Source of the DNA: Tretioscincus oriximinensis
Lineage: Eukaryota; Chordata; Lepidosauria; Squamata; Gymnophthalmidae
Direction: 5' to 3'
NCBI GenBank assembly: GCA_022410635.1
Contig: JAJVDF010000346.1
Location: 311,708 to 375,707, forward strand
DNA: 64,000 nt
The notes below the pieces were generated by a model. The model saw only the letters and a list, made by a program, of their open reading frames with translations. It did no database searches and was not told the DNA's origin. Made by a program: the position numbers and the translations under genes. Of the stretch, positions 11,060 through 22,125 are shown piece after piece; positions within the stretch are counted from its first letter, which is position 1; each line of letters opens with the position of its first letter.

Positions 11060-11285
11060 AAGAGGCCATGAATGTTCAGCAATCCACTCGCTAAAAAGAC
11101 CCATTGTCACATAATTTCCAGCTTCCACAGTTTGTGCAATTCAACCGCGAACATTTCCAAAATCCAAGAGAGAGCTTAGTGGGGATATTCAGTAATGTGA
11201 ACATGGCAAATATGGTGAGATAACTGGGTCTCAGCTTGCAGAGAATGCTGGGAATTGCAGTAAAGTAGGTGAGGCAGGATCGCGG
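11060..11285 (+). repeat. family P dispersed repeat
   Basis: Matches 56945-57165: aatccactcgctaaaaag, ttgtgcaattcaa, ctcagcttgcagagaatgct. Non-coding. Confidence 0.6.
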
Positions 11286-12125
11286 ATGTGTTTTTTTGCG
11301 GCTAAACATGTGGTGGCGAAGGGCCTTAAAACTGGAACATTGATTGAATTCCGATAGCCCATAACTACAGAAGAAAACCACTCTCGTTCCTCCAATTTCT
11401 TCACTCTGCTTTTAATGCCAACCGTTTATTTCCTCTCTTTGCAGGAGCAGGTTCAAATCTATTAAATGTACCGATGTGAAAGGACAGGCTGAAGGCCTCA
11501 ATTCCTTTTGTTCCGTGGTTGGNTTTCTTCCGTGCCCCCTTGTTTGTTTAAATGTTTCTCAAAGAGCACCAGCAGCCCTGTGTCATGGTATTAGAATTAC
11601 TATAATTTTTAAAAAAGTTTTCTGCTGTAGACTGCTGCGCGGGTGACATTTCCCTCAAACTGCAATAACTAACCTGTCACAGGCTACAAACGCCAACAAT
11701 GCAGCACTGTGTGGGGTTGACTTAATAAACCTCATTTACATTCATTTTGATTCACTCAGGCATTGAAAAACATTTTACCGGGAAGAGGACGGGTGGGTGG
11801 GAGGAAGAGAAATAACTAGGAACCTCTCCAAGCTGACACGATGTTTGCTGATACGATATGAGCGGACTTAATAGCAGTACGGATGCAAACATGTATTCTG
11901 TACAATATTTGCAAATCCTTTTTATTTATTTGCAAATTGTTTCGTGTGCTGGCTGTGCTGCAGAAGTCCTGCCTGTAGGGGGTTCTCCTCTTATAGTGTC
12001 GCTAGCTGGTTTTGTAATCTGGGTAGGAAGCTGGACTGTGATCGGATGAGGTGTCTACAANGTCATACAACGTAAATGCCTCAACGCTAAATAAATGACT
12101 GCAGCAGTTCACACCCTTTTTTATG
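11286..12125. other. unique block, conserved-element-like
   Basis: No repeat recognised. 11400-11770 is AT-rich, low in simple sequence and without indel-type decay, a look often seen in vertebrate conserved non-coding DNA. Purely compositional, so weak. Confidence 0.3.
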
Positions 12126-12460
12126 AGGAGGAGGAGAACGGGAAGGAGAAAGAAAAGGAGAAGGAGGAGAAGGAGGAGAACTGGGTTTTTATATCCTGTT
12201 TTTCTCACCCGAAGGGGCTCAAAGTAGCTGGGAAAGCTATTTTTTGCCGGAAGGCTGTTATTCTATCTTCCCAAACATATTGAGGTGATGGTACCTATTC
12301 ATCTACTTGTGAGTGCTGACTTTTGAACTGCTAGGTTGGCTAAAGCTAAGATCAGTGGAGGTCATTCACCCGTCTCCATGGCAGACACATGGGCCTCAAA
12401 CAACTGACCTCTCTTTTGAAAGGCCTCTCCTTAATCTCTGTGCATCCCTGCCTCTCATGG
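12126..12460 (-). mobile_element. SINE-1 with GAA/GGA tail
   Basis: The tail tract at 12126-12180 is followed by tgggtttttatatcctg, tctcacccgaaggggctcaa, the body segment with catctacttg and a tRNA-like head ending near 12460. All of it is minus strand. Confidence 0.8.
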
Positions 12461-12499
12461 AGAAGCTAGTTCCGGCAGTTGCTATGTGAGAACCTTGGA

Positions 12500-12700
12500 T
12501 CGGGACCTTTTAGCAGTGGCTCCTAGGCTGCAGAATGATTTTCCTTACTTCCTTGCATGACTTTAGGAAATTTTGGAAGGCCTGGCCTTTGGTTGAGGAA
12601 ATAGTGTCCTCTTCACTTTCATGCACTGATGTTGTTTTATTGATTGCATTTTATGGATGTTTCATTCGGTTTTTATTATTGCCATGTGCTCCTCCTCCTT
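12500..12700 (+). mobile_element. diverged L2 3' fragment
   Basis: Contains gcagtggctcctaggctgca and gcctggcctttggttgagga, matching the L2 C-terminus and 3' UTR start. Too diverged for a confident boundary. Confidence 0.4.
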
Positions 12701-13030
12701 CTTTTTCCCAAATGGATTACTGAAATTCCATTTGCACATGGGGCACAGACATCACGATGCTACTACCATCCTGGTGGGAAAACCTCTCATGCCTGCAGCC
12801 TTAGTGGTGGTAGCGAGCCTGTGGATGTTAGATTTCTCATCTGACTTTCAATCCACTTTGGAAATACATTTCTGGCCTTTAATGAGAATTAGGGACACTA
12901 GCGTGTGGGTGCTGCCACTTGTAAGGCACTTTTGGGACACTTTTAAAGAAAACTTCAGTATGGATCTTGTCTGACAATCTGTCAAGTGCTCACAAAGGAT
13001 TTAATTGTGTTAGCTGTTTATCTGACCCAC

Positions 13031-13232
13031 TCTGAGGCCCTGTCCACGTGGAACCTTATCCAGTGCTATATCTCGGAATAGGAGCCTGCCATCCTCATGC
13101 TAGTATAGAATATGGCAGCATGGGGCCTGCCATAATCTATACTGGCATGTGGATGGCCAAGCTTGGTCCATGTTGCCCATGGACCAAGCTTGCTCTGAAC
13201 AAGGTTCTGTGTGGACAGGGTCTGAGATACTT
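13031..13232. mobile_element. FB1 foldback element
   Basis: Palindromic element. The left end (ggccctgtccacgtggaac) is the inverse of the right end (gttctgtgtggacagggtc), and the centre is an inverted pair of gcctgccat-atctatac type sequence. A shorter internal palindrome (ggtccatg, ttgc, ccatggacc) is also present. Copies lie at 15245, 17317, 21161 and 49915. Non-autonomous, no transposase. Confidence 0.75.
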
Positions 13233-13379
13233 ACAAGGAAACACCCAGATCTTCACATTTTTCTTCCTTCTCCTCTTCCAACTGTCAAAAAACTGACAAG
13301 ACAAGAAAATGAGGCAATATAGACACATTATTCCTCCTCAGGGAGCCTCACTTTGCTTCCCACNTCTGAAAGTGCTGAT

Positions 13380-14000
13380 TTCTAGCATTGCCTGCTGTGA
13401 GTTGTCATCGACCACTGACCCTGGGGCCATTCAGTGCTCCCAGGATCTTATTGACAAGCCTTTTGATAGCAACCATTGGGTATAGAAGTCAATGAACGTT
13501 TGGCCTACAACAGTGTGCCAAAGGCCTTTGCAAGGAATGGCTGCTGGCCAACACCCCACACCAGAGAGCGTATTCTTCTCCATGTACACACACGTTATTA
13601 TGTAGTAGTGGGGAAGCCTGTAGATGTAGACTTGGGTGTAAGCAGGGGAGACCTCCTATGCCATTGGTCANGGACTGGGAGTGGCCAGCTTTCTGCTCAC
13701 TTCCAGGCTGTCAGTGAGCCACACCACAACCCATGTGCACTCTTTCTCCTCCATCGAAGCACTGTGATTGGTCAGAATAAGACCAATCCCAGAGCTCAGA
13801 TTTCAGGTGTATCAGAGACACCTGTTTTATTAATAGTAGAGTTTGTTTTGCAGAGCACAAACGCTTACCTGGAGATCTTTTCCATGAAGGAGCTGTCACA
13901 TAAAGCATGCTGGAAAGAACAAAAGAAAACCTGACCTGGTCTCTGATCAGTCACCTGACCGGTCAGTAAATAAGGCCCCTGGATCCTTAGCATAGTAGTT
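13380..14000. other. unassigned sequence with a 152-codon frame of doubtful meaning
   Basis: A plus-strand frame at 13476-13934 is open, apart from one N codon. I see no domain, no recognisable family and no splice context. Direct repetition of accaat-type motifs suggests a decayed repeat rather than a gene. Confidence 0.3.
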
Positions 14001-14009
14001 AATAGTCAG

Positions 14010-14262
14010 GATAGCTTTAAGACGGGATCAGAGAAATTCATGGAACCAAGGGTATACATAGCTACTAGGATGGATCTTTTGATGCTGCCTCCTGGATAGA
14101 GCAACAGGCAGGATTCCTGAAGTACCTTTTGAAGGAGTCAAGAACAGGTGAAGATTTTGTCTTCTTGTGCTTGAGATGCCCAGGGGCAATTAGTGGGCCA
14201 CTATGTGAGACAGAATGAAGGACTAGATGGGCTTTGGCACAATCCAGCAGGTTCCTACATTC
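14010..14262 (+). mobile_element. CR1-B 3' end
   Basis: Begins in the last ORF2 codons (tagctttaagacgggatcag), then the 3' UTR signature (gctactaggatggatctttt, gcaacaggcaggattcctga), then the terminus agacagaatgaaggactag. Confidence 0.78.
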
Positions 14263-14301
14263 CTATGCATATTCAGCTACCAGGACATTGTGGTTATCCT
14301 A

Positions 14302-14462
14302 TTCTAGCAAAGGGGACCCATAGCACTGTAGAGATTAACAGGAAAAGGATAGACTGCAGGAGCTTTCGTAGACAAGTCTACTTCTCTAGGTAGACTCGTC
14401 TACAAGAGTTCGTCTGCCTCCCTTTTTCCTGTTGTTCTCCAAAGTGCTATGGGGCCCTTTGC
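14302..14462. repeat. family Q, head-to-head inverted pair
   Basis: Left arm: ggggacccatagcactgtag, gattaacaggaaaaggatag, gagctttcgtagacaag. Right arm (14395-14462) is the inverse, ending tttggagaacaacaggaaaa-like sequence on the minus strand. The arms meet near 14390 with little spacer and could form a hairpin. Confidence 0.65.
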
Positions 14463-14639
14463 GAGAAAATCTCTCTCTATCTTTCTCTCTATTTTTGGAA
14501 TACATTCTCTTAGGGCTTAGGAATGTTTTATCCCCCTTTTTAAAGAAGCAAACAAAAAAATGGAGCATTTAGATGAGGCANAAGGAGAGTAGGAACTCAA
14601 AACCTTGAAAAATCAAACCAACCAACCAGCAGGAAAACA

Positions 14640-15240
14640 GATTGGGCCTCTTGTACATTATAATTGGCAATGGATCTCTAGCCAATTGAATGCCCCGAGG
14701 AGGTAATTGTACACAAACGACAGTCTTTCATTGTCGTGTTTCATGAATGATGTCTGGACAAGCTACACAGCCGCACACCCACATACAAAAACACTCCTGT
14801 GTAATTACTGGGCCTTTGAATACAGACACTTGATCCGAAAAATGGAAGTTCATTTCTCTTAGTAGCTTCTCCCCTCGCCCCACTTGAAGGCGATTAAATT
14901 GTCCTTAAAAATGCCATAAATAAAGTAAACCAATGTTTCGTTTTCATTTCTGCCTGTTGGATGTTTGTTTATGTATTTTGCTCATTTCCCTTTTTAATTG
15001 ATCGCAAGATCTCCCCTCGTGAATATCCTTTGCTCCACCTAGGTCTGTACTGTCAGTCTAATGCCTTGGATTTTTGACAGTCAATCAGCTGTCAAACACA
15101 CACACAGTCAGAGCCCTCTGTTTGTTTTAGTGACGCAGAGACCACTGCATTGTATCAAATTAAAGAGTACTTAATGCTGCTTAATCCCCTGCCAGGGAGA
15201 TTCTAGTTTACAGCTGCAACTGTTCAAGAAACCAGTGTGA
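14640..15240. other. candidate conserved non-coding block
   Basis: Unique, low in simple sequence and free of recognisable repeats. It carries a near-palindromic motif at 15073-15096: TTTGACAG, spacer TCAATCAG, then CTGTCAAA. TGACAG is the core recognised by MEIS/TGIF homeodomain proteins and TCAATCA is the core for PBX. This is motif knowledge only; no conservation or enhancer data are available. Confidence 0.35.
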
Positions 15241-15244
15241 CCTA

Positions 15245-15420
15245 GGCTGCATCCATATGGAGCCTTATCCTGGGCTATACCTCAGAATAGGAGCCTGCCA
15301 TCACATGCTAGTGTAGACTATGGCAGGCCCCGAATGGGGCCTGCCATAGTCTATACTGGCATGTGGATGGCCAAGCTCTGTCCTGAGATATAAGGCTCTG
15401 TGTGGACGGGGCCTTACTTG
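15245..15420. mobile_element. FB1 foldback element, most symmetrical copy
   Basis: Nearly perfect palindrome centred on ggccccgaatggggcc near 15338. Each arm reads gcctgccatagtctacac, then catgtg-atggc, then the outer ggagccttat end. No coding capacity. Confidence 0.82.
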
Positions 15421-15422
15421 GA

Positions 15423-15492
15423 GCCTGGGTTCAAACACCATCCCTATTCTCATTGTGGCTGGAGATCCTTCCATGGGGGTTTGAACCCAGGC
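15423..15492. repeat. 14-bp inverted repeat (stem-loop)
   Basis: GCCTGGGTTCAAAC at 15423-15436 is exactly inverted at 15479-15492, with a 42-base loop. It lies immediately beside the FB1 copy. Both arms contain a GGTTCAAAC motif like a tRNA B box, but no tRNA is formed. Confidence 0.7.
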
Positions 15493-17120
15493 GCCACGTA
15501 AGACACATTGGTTTCCCATAAGCTCAGAATCAGGATGAGCAAAGAGGAGTTAGATAGGGAATATTTGGCAGGCTGTATCCAGACACAGCCTTTAAAACTT
15601 CACATTTAACATTACTGCAAGGGAAAGGAGGAATACTGCTGACCCACACATATGGGTCCCATGCACAAGTTGACAATTGTGTCCTCTTGTAGGTTCGTCT
15701 AATGAAGCAATTCAAAGGTCCAATCTTTTGGCTCCAACAATGTCTGTTGTTACATTGTTGTTTTTCTTTCTATTTGGAGCCACTGTGTCGTGCTTTCGTT
15801 TGTTGCGTTGGGACCTATGCACACGAGAGACTAATGCCTGGATGGGAGGGCAATCCAGGTGACACTTGCACACGTGGGTGGCCGCAGNTTGTGGGCGATC
15901 CACTCTCTACAAACCTCCTTTATTTCATGACTTTTGAGAGTGGATATATTCCGGTTCTGTGGTAGAGTGCCACTAATCCCATTCCCAGAGTCACATGTGT
16001 CTTTGCCTTTACCTGCCATGGCGAGATCTCGCCCGAAGTAGCGCAGGATCACGCTTCCAGCAGCAAATCAGGGAGGCGTTGCACAGGAGCCATGTCAATG
16101 CGGCAACAGCGTCCATCAAGTTGCCATGGTGGTCGCACTTCTCACGAGTAGAGCGCTGCCGCCTTCTTGCAATAAGCCTTGTAGGGCCTTAGTTTCCGCA
16201 CTATCCCCAGTCTTTGCCTATTTCAAGTTGACTTCACACTTCCTGTTCTCCTGCCACTGCTGCCACTGCTGCCACTGCTGCCAATGCTCCACAGCGAAGT
16301 CCCTCCCACATGTCCCTCCCCTTCTACCCCTGGCATCTCTGCAAGGGGAGGGACTCCCAGAAGGCCTTCTCCTTGATATCTTAATGCACGGGCCGGTCAA
16401 TATGGGAGAAGGCACTCCTCCAGATAGCCAGGGCCCAAGTCATTTTGAAGGTGTTCCTTCTCCTTTGCAAGGACAGAGCTGAGGAGTAACGTCCTTCTTG
16501 GTCAATAGGATAGACAGGGATGAAGGGGAGAGGAAAGGACAGAGAAGGGAAGAGGGATGAACTTGTCTGTTCCCGTTAGGAAGCTCCGCCAGCAAGAGGT
16601 TCATCATTAACTGTCAAACAGCGGTTTTAATCAGCCCTGCTCCTCTGCGGAAGATAGATTTAATATCAAGGCCCATTTTCAGAGCTATTAGTTTAATTAT
16701 GACAGGTGTCTGCAAACTGGATGGCTTCGCATTGCTGCTTTGAAGGACAGCATTTAATTCTCAGGGCCTAAAGGGGCTTGGAAGGGGGGGTACTTGACTA
16801 AAATGAGATGCCATTAAAATCTAAGTATTTCCCCCCCTGACACACACACACACACCCTCTACTTGCACTAGATTGGCAGATATTAGGAGATGATTTTGAA
16901 AATTGTCCTTGCACCGTAAGGGAAAACCAGCAGCGTGGCCAATCAGGGCATCGACTTTTGTAAGCAACAACCTAGACACAACATCAGTAATTACATAATT
17001 GGCTAATTGTTTTATTTGCAGAAGCATTGCAGCTTCTAGTTTGCATTTAAAATTTGTGTTCCAACAAATTTATTAACAAGGTTATCCGCATGTCCAGTTT
17101 TATTCTATTTATTTACTTCA
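15493..17120. other. unique sequence, candidate conserved block at 16590-16780
   Basis: No gene or mobile element recognised. There is a short CTGCCA tandem at 16255-16280 and CACACA at 16843. 16590-16780 is rich in TAAT-type motifs and looks like conserved non-coding DNA; not testable here. Confidence 0.35.
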
Positions 17121-17316
17121 TAGAATAATAGAGTTGAAAAGGACCTCCAGGGTCATGGGGTCCAAACTCTTGCTCAATACAGGATTCCCTAAACAAATCC
17201 CACACACGTGGCTGCCCAGCCTCTGCTTGAAGACTTACAGTGAGGGGAACTCACCACCTTCAGTGGCAACCTCTATTCCATTGGTTTACCAGCCTCACTG
17301 ACAGAAAGATTTTTCA
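17121..17316 (-). mobile_element. CR1-A LINE, 3' part (interrupted)
   Basis: The 3' terminus (atagagttgaaaaggacctc) at 17128 runs on the minus strand into the C-terminal coding part. It stops at 17316, where FB1 sequence begins, and resumes at 17941. Confidence 0.82.
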
Positions 17317-17414
17317 GGGCTTTATCTCAGAATAGGAGTCTGCCATTCACATGCTGGTGTAGACTATGGCAGACCCCGAGATGTTACCCAGANTAAGGCT
17401 CCATGTGGACAGGG
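17317..17414. mobile_element. FB1 foldback remnant inside CR1-A
   Basis: Contains tatctcagaataggagtctg, gtgtagactatggcagac and aaggctccatgtggacaggg, i.e. both ends of FB1 with a reduced centre. It is itself the host of the hAT-type insertion at 17423. Confidence 0.72.
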
Positions 17415-17422
17415 CCCATAAC

Positions 17423-17932
17423 TAGGGCTGCCATATTTTGGCAGCCCAAAACCAGGACCGGGTGGGTGGGGGTGCATGCACGTGCGTGCACNCACACACA
17501 CACACGCNTGCACACACACACACGCACACACACGTGCACATGCATACACACACATTCACGCACACAGCCACTTCTGGTGAAACAGTGAGAACAGAGCTGC
17601 ACAAAAGCTCTGTTCTCCTGTCACAAACCCAGGCGTTTTTCCTCTGCTGGAGGCGAATTGCCGCGCTTTGCCTGAGAGCAAGCGCTAAACCCCTCCTCCA
17701 GCATTGGAGCAGCTACGGCAGGCTCCGAGGTTCCTTCCAGGACCCTGGAAAGCATTGCTCGGGCTGCAGCCATCAACTCTGATGGCTCCTTTGCCTTTAA
17801 AATCANGGATTTTTATATTCCCTGATGCAGCATCGGGAAATGTAAAAATCCGGGATTTTCTCTTAAAACCCAGAGGGGGCTATATTTTAGTCCCCCAAAC
17901 CGGGATTGTCCCCGGGACGTATGGCCACCTTA
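17423..17932. mobile_element. hAT-type non-autonomous element, copy 1
   Basis: Ends TAGGGCTGCC and GGCCACCTTA are imperfect inverted repeats. The 8 bases CCCATAAC are duplicated exactly at 17415-17422 and 17933-17940, the target-duplication length of hAT elements. After the left end come an alternating CA/TG tract (17473-17570) and a hairpin with a perfect 12-bp stem (17587-17598 with 17606-17617). The right third contains gggattttc-type sequence shared with copy 2 at 22763. No transposase frame, so it must have been moved by a partner elsewhere. Confidence 0.85.
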
Positions 17933-17940
17933 CCCATAAC

Positions 17941-18131
17941 TCCTCCCTTTCAGTTTCATACCATTGTTTCTAGTCCTTCCACGTGTTAATAAGAACAAAG
18001 TTGATCCCTCTGCCCTGCGGCAGCTCTNCAAATATTTGTAGGCAGCTATCAACTATCTTCCCAGTCCTCTCTTTTACAGACTAAAGATCCCTAGATCCTT
18101 TAACCGTTCCTCATGGGACGTGGCTTCCAGA
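17941..18131 (-). mobile_element. CR1-A LINE, coding part resumed
   Basis: Continues the CR1-A of 17121 on the minus strand: C-terminal coding sequence opposite ccattgtttctagtccttcc, to the segment opposite tagatcctttaaccgttcct. The copy ends around 18131 at a CACACA tract. Confidence 0.8.
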
Positions 18132-18770
18132 CACCCCCACACACACACACACTGATCTGCCCTATGCCCAAAGGTCTCAGGACTCCCTCACTAGGTTTGC
18201 TGATAGGCATGTTCTAGCATTATTAAGGTTTTAAACTGAAGATCCATTGGAGAATTCCATAGAACATTTTTATGTCATATGTTATTGTAATATGATTTGC
18301 TTGCTTTGTATTTTTTGAATTATTTAAAGTACTGACCGATTGGGAGAAAGATTCAGTCAGATCCCTGAGAGTATGACTCACACCCCCTACCAGTTGAATA
18401 GAATTCATCTGGCATAGTTTTTGTGTACTACAGTGTCTGTGTAAGGTACATTTATGGTTCTGAGATGCAAACTGAAAATGTATCACTTGCATGAATGGTT
18501 GTTTTCCTGACTCGCTAACTTATACATATAGTAATTGCAATGTTTTGACTATTGTAAAATTATATTTAGCTTCTCTTCTTGCAAGCTGCTTTGAGAAGGG
18601 ATGCAAACATGTGTTAAACAAATAAACATGCAAATAAAAGAATATGAGGATGTCTTCTGTATATGCTAGGGCAACAGGGCATCTTATGGTTAGGTACTGC
18701 AAGCCACCTAAAAGACACAGTCTACCTGCTGCCCAGGTAACAGCAGGTGGACTGTGAAATCAGGCTGGAA
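18132..18770. other. unassigned sequence
   Basis: A short CACACA run at about 18135; otherwise nothing recognised. Confidence 0.4.
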
Positions 18771-18771
18771 T

Positions 18772-19278
18772 GATTGGGCCTCTTCAGCCTCGAAAGAGGG
18801 TGTTTAAGAGGTGATGTGATTGAAGTATATAAAATCGTGCACTGGAAGGAGAAGGTGAATAGAGAAAAAAATATATATTTTCTTTATCACACACCACTAG
18901 GACTAGGGGACATTCCTTGAAACTGATAGCTGGAAGAGGTTGGACATACAGGAGAAATGATTTTTTTCACCCAGAGTCTCATTGGTCTGTGGAATTTACT
19001 TCCGGAAGAGGTAGTGATAGCAAGCAGGCTGGATAACTTTAAGACAGGATTAGACAAGTCCATGGAAGCCAAAAGTATAAATAGCTACTAGGATGGATCT
19101 CCTGGAANTTCCTCTGGGATGGAGCAACAGGCAGGATTCCTTAGCTACCATTTGCAGGGTGTTGAGAAAAGGTAAAGGTTTTGCCGCTATCTGCTTCTGA
19201 CTGTCCAGATGCCATTGATGGGCCTCAGTGTGAGACAGAAGGCTGGACAAGATGGGCTCTGGCCCCATTCAGCAGTTC
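18772..19278 (+). mobile_element. CR1-B LINE, C-terminal ORF2 and 3' UTR
   Basis: Starts in the segment encoding GLFSLERGCLRGDVIEVYKI-like residues and continues through cattccttgaaactgatagc and gtggaatttacttccggaag to the 3' terminus agacagaaggctggacaaga. Broken by indels and stops; inactive. Confidence 0.87.
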
Positions 19279-19282
19279 TCCC

Positions 19283-19345
19283 CTTAGGTGTGAGACCTTC
19301 GGGTATAGGGCGGGGTATAAGTATAAATAAATAAATAAATAAATT
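19283..19345 (+). mobile_element. L2 3' terminus
   Basis: gtgagaccttcgggtatagg, gcggggtataag and a TAAATAAA tail directly follow the CR1-B end. Confidence 0.75.
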
Positions 19346-19399
19346 ATATTAACCTGATAAATCCATGCTAAGATTCTTATGGTCAGTTGTGAAATATTA

Positions 19400-19505
19400 G
19401 AGGGTATTTTTATTTATTTATTTTTATTTCATTCATTTGATGATTTTTATCCTGCCCTTTCACTGTTGGTCCCAGGGCGGATAACAGAAGATCAAAGGGG
19501 ATAAA
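19400..19505 (-). mobile_element. L2 3' terminus, diverged
   Basis: TTTATTTATT tract followed by atcctgccctttcac and tcccagggcggataacag, the inverse of the L2 3' end. A GATGAC/ATAATA simple tract follows to 19570. Confidence 0.55.
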
Positions 19506-19651
19506 ATAAATAAGTAAATTGATGATGATGACGACGATTATGGTGATGATGATAATAATAACAACAACTCCAAATGCAATCCTGATACGAGTTTTCCGGG
19601 CAGAAATCTCCCAGCACTGATGCTCCCTTTGGCATAAGGGGCGTTATAAAT

Positions 19652-19844
19652 TAGGCTGACCAGATGATCCCATTTGGGGGGTGAGTGGAAACCCCATTTT
19701 GGGGTGCCTCCTGGGTTTTACTGAGAAAAAACAAACAAAAAAAAACACTCTTTTTTTGAAAACATTTTTCCTCAGCAAAACCTGAGAGGCACCCCAAAAC
19801 AGGGTTTCCACCCCCCCCCCAAATGGGGTCATCTGGTCAGCCTA
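19652..19844. mobile_element. FB2 foldback element, copy A
   Basis: Long palindrome from TAGGCTGACCAGATGA to its inverse ending TCATCTGGTCAGCCTA. Arms of about 80 bases pair around an A-rich centre. Flanks give a degenerate 8-bp duplication at best. Copies B-D at 21248, 22126 and 27681; a minimal copy E at 54071. Confidence 0.85.
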
Positions 19845-20045
19845 TATTAAATAAATGTAATTGCTTGTTGTTATTGTTGCTGTTTAAATTATCTAGGAAG
19901 ACAACATTTCTCCTGCACTTTCACACACTGTTGTTGTTCTGTTGATTGTGCTCTGCTTTATGGGTGTTGTGCTCTGTTTTTAGGGTTGTGACCCGACTGA
20001 GTCCTTTGGGTACAGGGAAGGATAAAAAAACCAAATAAATAAAAA
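19845..20045 (+). mobile_element. L2 3' UTR and terminus, diverged
   Basis: Ends gagtcctttgggtacaggga, then aaataaataaaa near 20045. The upstream gttgttctgttgattg segment matches the L2 3' UTR only loosely. Confidence 0.5.
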
Positions 20046-20194
20046 GTAGATTTGTTGTAACCTGTCCTGCAACGTTGGTATAATTTTTTCTCTGTGGGCT
20101 GCAGAAAAAGCTTGCTTTTGTGATCTTGTGGCTGATTTCCTTGGTATTTAGTGTCGAGCTTTGCTTTCATTTATACTGAAAAAAATACAGTCCT

Positions 20195-21050
20195 AATGAG
20201 ATCCGGCTTACTCACTAAATATGACCTGAGTGGTGACGTGAGGTAGCTTGCCCTGGGGTCCGTATCACCCGCCACAAAATAATAGGCACACAGACGACGC
20301 TTCAGGGTAACAGGAGATCGTAGGAGGTCCACGGGTAGATGGAAGCCTCCAGATGGGTGAAAAGTCTCCACTTTTATTGACAACAGAATCAGAAGGCGTG
20401 TATGAAATTGATGACGGGGTGAAAAGGGTGGAGGGTGCCCAACGTGGGCAAATGACGTGGTTCTGCCCCCTCCCAAGGGGGTGCAGCCTGGGTACAGTAN
20501 CCAATAGGAGAAGAGATGTCTGTGTGTGTGGTGTGCCTAATTACTGGAACTTTAGCTATCATTGAGATCCCCTGTCAATCAAACCTGACAGGAAGATGAT
20601 TCATACCAAGGGTCCAGTCTCTGATGACCCTTGATTGGTATCAAACAAAGAGGTGATACCTAGTGTATACAGAAAAGGAGAAGAAGGCAACTAGTGACTT
20701 CCCTATGTGACAATAGGGTTATGCTGTAGGCGTTTTTCCACAGAGAGATTCCCATTGAGAGTCAAGTTTGCCTTGGCCAGAAGCAAACAGTTGACTTCCC
20801 AGTTACTGATGGGATTAAGGGGTCCTTTGTTAGACAGGACATGGAATCAGGAGCTACCTTTCACAGGTGCCCCCAGGGAGAGGAAAAGAGATTAGCAGAG
20901 GTCCAGGGGTAAGGCAGAGGTCAGCTTGACCAAGGAAATTTTGAAAATTAATTACCCAGAGGCCTCTCTTTGGTAGCTAGTTCCAGTTATAAATGATATA
21001 TAATAATATATTTTAATTCTAATATGTGTCCCAGGGGGAGAATTCCAACA
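20195..21050 (-). mobile_element. solo LTR (856 bp) with 6-7-bp target duplication
   Basis: The bases cagtcct occur directly outside both ends (20188-20194 and 21051-21057). Read on the minus strand the element starts TGTTGGAATTCTCC, the normal TG start of a retroviral or retrotransposon LTR, and has a polyadenylation-type AATAAAA opposite 20370-20380. The other end (minus CATT) is not a clean CA, so one boundary may be eroded. No internal genes are present, so it is a recombined single LTR. Retrovirus versus Ty3/gypsy origin cannot be decided. Confidence 0.7.
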
Positions 21051-21160
21051 CAGTCCTGTGTATTTCTGTTATTATAGCAAATGCCTTAAGATTGACTAAT
21101 CTTAGAAATTTCCCAACTGGTGTAATTTCCTGCCAGGTTTTCTCTCACACCCCAGCTTTC

Positions 21161-21247
21161 CATTACTTTTTGGGACAGAGCTTGGCCATCCACATGCCTT
21201 TATAGGCTATGGCAGGACCCATAGTCTACACTAGCATATAATGTTCG
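21161..21247. mobile_element. FB1 foldback, left part
   Basis: gggacagagcttggccatcc, ggctatggcaggaccc, tagtctacactagcat: FB1 sequence interrupted at 21248 by FB2 copy B. Confidence 0.7.
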
Positions 21248-21451
21248 TAGGCTGACCAGATGACCCCTTGGGGGGGGGGTGTTTGAAAACCCATTTTTGG
21301 GGTGCCTCCCGTTTTTTTCTGAGGAAAAACCCACCCTCCCAAAAAAATCGGAAAAAACTTTTTTTTGAAAAAAATTCCTCAGAAAAAACTGGGAGGCACT
21401 CCAAAACCGGGTTTTCAACCCCCCCCTAAAAGGGGTCATCTGTTCAGCCTA
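21248..21451. mobile_element. FB2 foldback element, copy B
   Basis: TAGGCTGACCAGATGACCCC at the left and the inverse at the right, with G-run and C-run segments in the arms that also pair. Inserted inside FB1. Confidence 0.87.
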
Positions 21452-21556
21452 GTGTTGGGTGGGGCCTGTCATAGTCTACANTAGCATGTAGATGGCAGGC
21501 TAGTAATCCGAGATATAGCTCAGAATAAGGCTCAGTGGGGACAGGACCTAAAAGGG
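21452..21556. mobile_element. FB1 foldback, right part
   Basis: ggggcctgtcatagtctaca, gatatagctcagaataagg and the terminal ggggacaggacct complete the FB1 begun at 21161. Confidence 0.7.
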
Positions 21557-21659
21557 TTCTAAAGGGATACGAGGACATACAGAAATGGCTTTTGAAGTAC
21601 TGAATCTAATTTCTAGAAAGCTCCATGGGTAGATATCAAAGATACTGACTTTTCTTTTT

Positions 21660-22125
21660 GAGTCAGCCAAAATTTATTTATTATTTTCCTGTTTTTCAAT
21701 ACATTTCATAAGACAGCCTCTTGGCATTTTTTCTCCCCTTCCCTTCCTCCACCCTCCAGGGGTAGGTTATTCTATTTCTTATATATATGCCAACTTTATA
21801 TTATTTCCATTATGGCAATTTGCTATTTCTACCGCTAACATTTTTACTACATAGTTGTACCATTTATTAATCATCCACTTAGTCTTATCCTTCCATCCAC
21901 CTTCAAATACTGTTTGCGCACATGCTATTTATCCATTATTATTTTTTTTATTTTACTGATTGAAGATTATTCAGGTCTGCATGCATTATTACAATTTTGT
22001 CTGTTATAACAATTAGTGTATTTAACATATTATTTATTTCTTCTTGTACCTTTTTCCAATATTCCTGTACAATTTTGTCAGGGTTTGTAATTTCTCCTTT
22101 AAATCATATTCTACGTAGTCACTGG
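21660..22125. repeat. AT-rich segment, possibly minus-strand L1
   Basis: AT-rich with tcccttcctccaccctccag and several tttattaatcatcc-type phrases similar in style to 5698-6076. No coding frame identified. Placed beside, but in unclear relation to, the L1 at 22505. Confidence 0.3.

Noticed and set aside
13476..13934. 152-codon plus-strand frame as a gene
   Set aside because: No domain, no splice or promoter context, one N codon and no recognisable homology.
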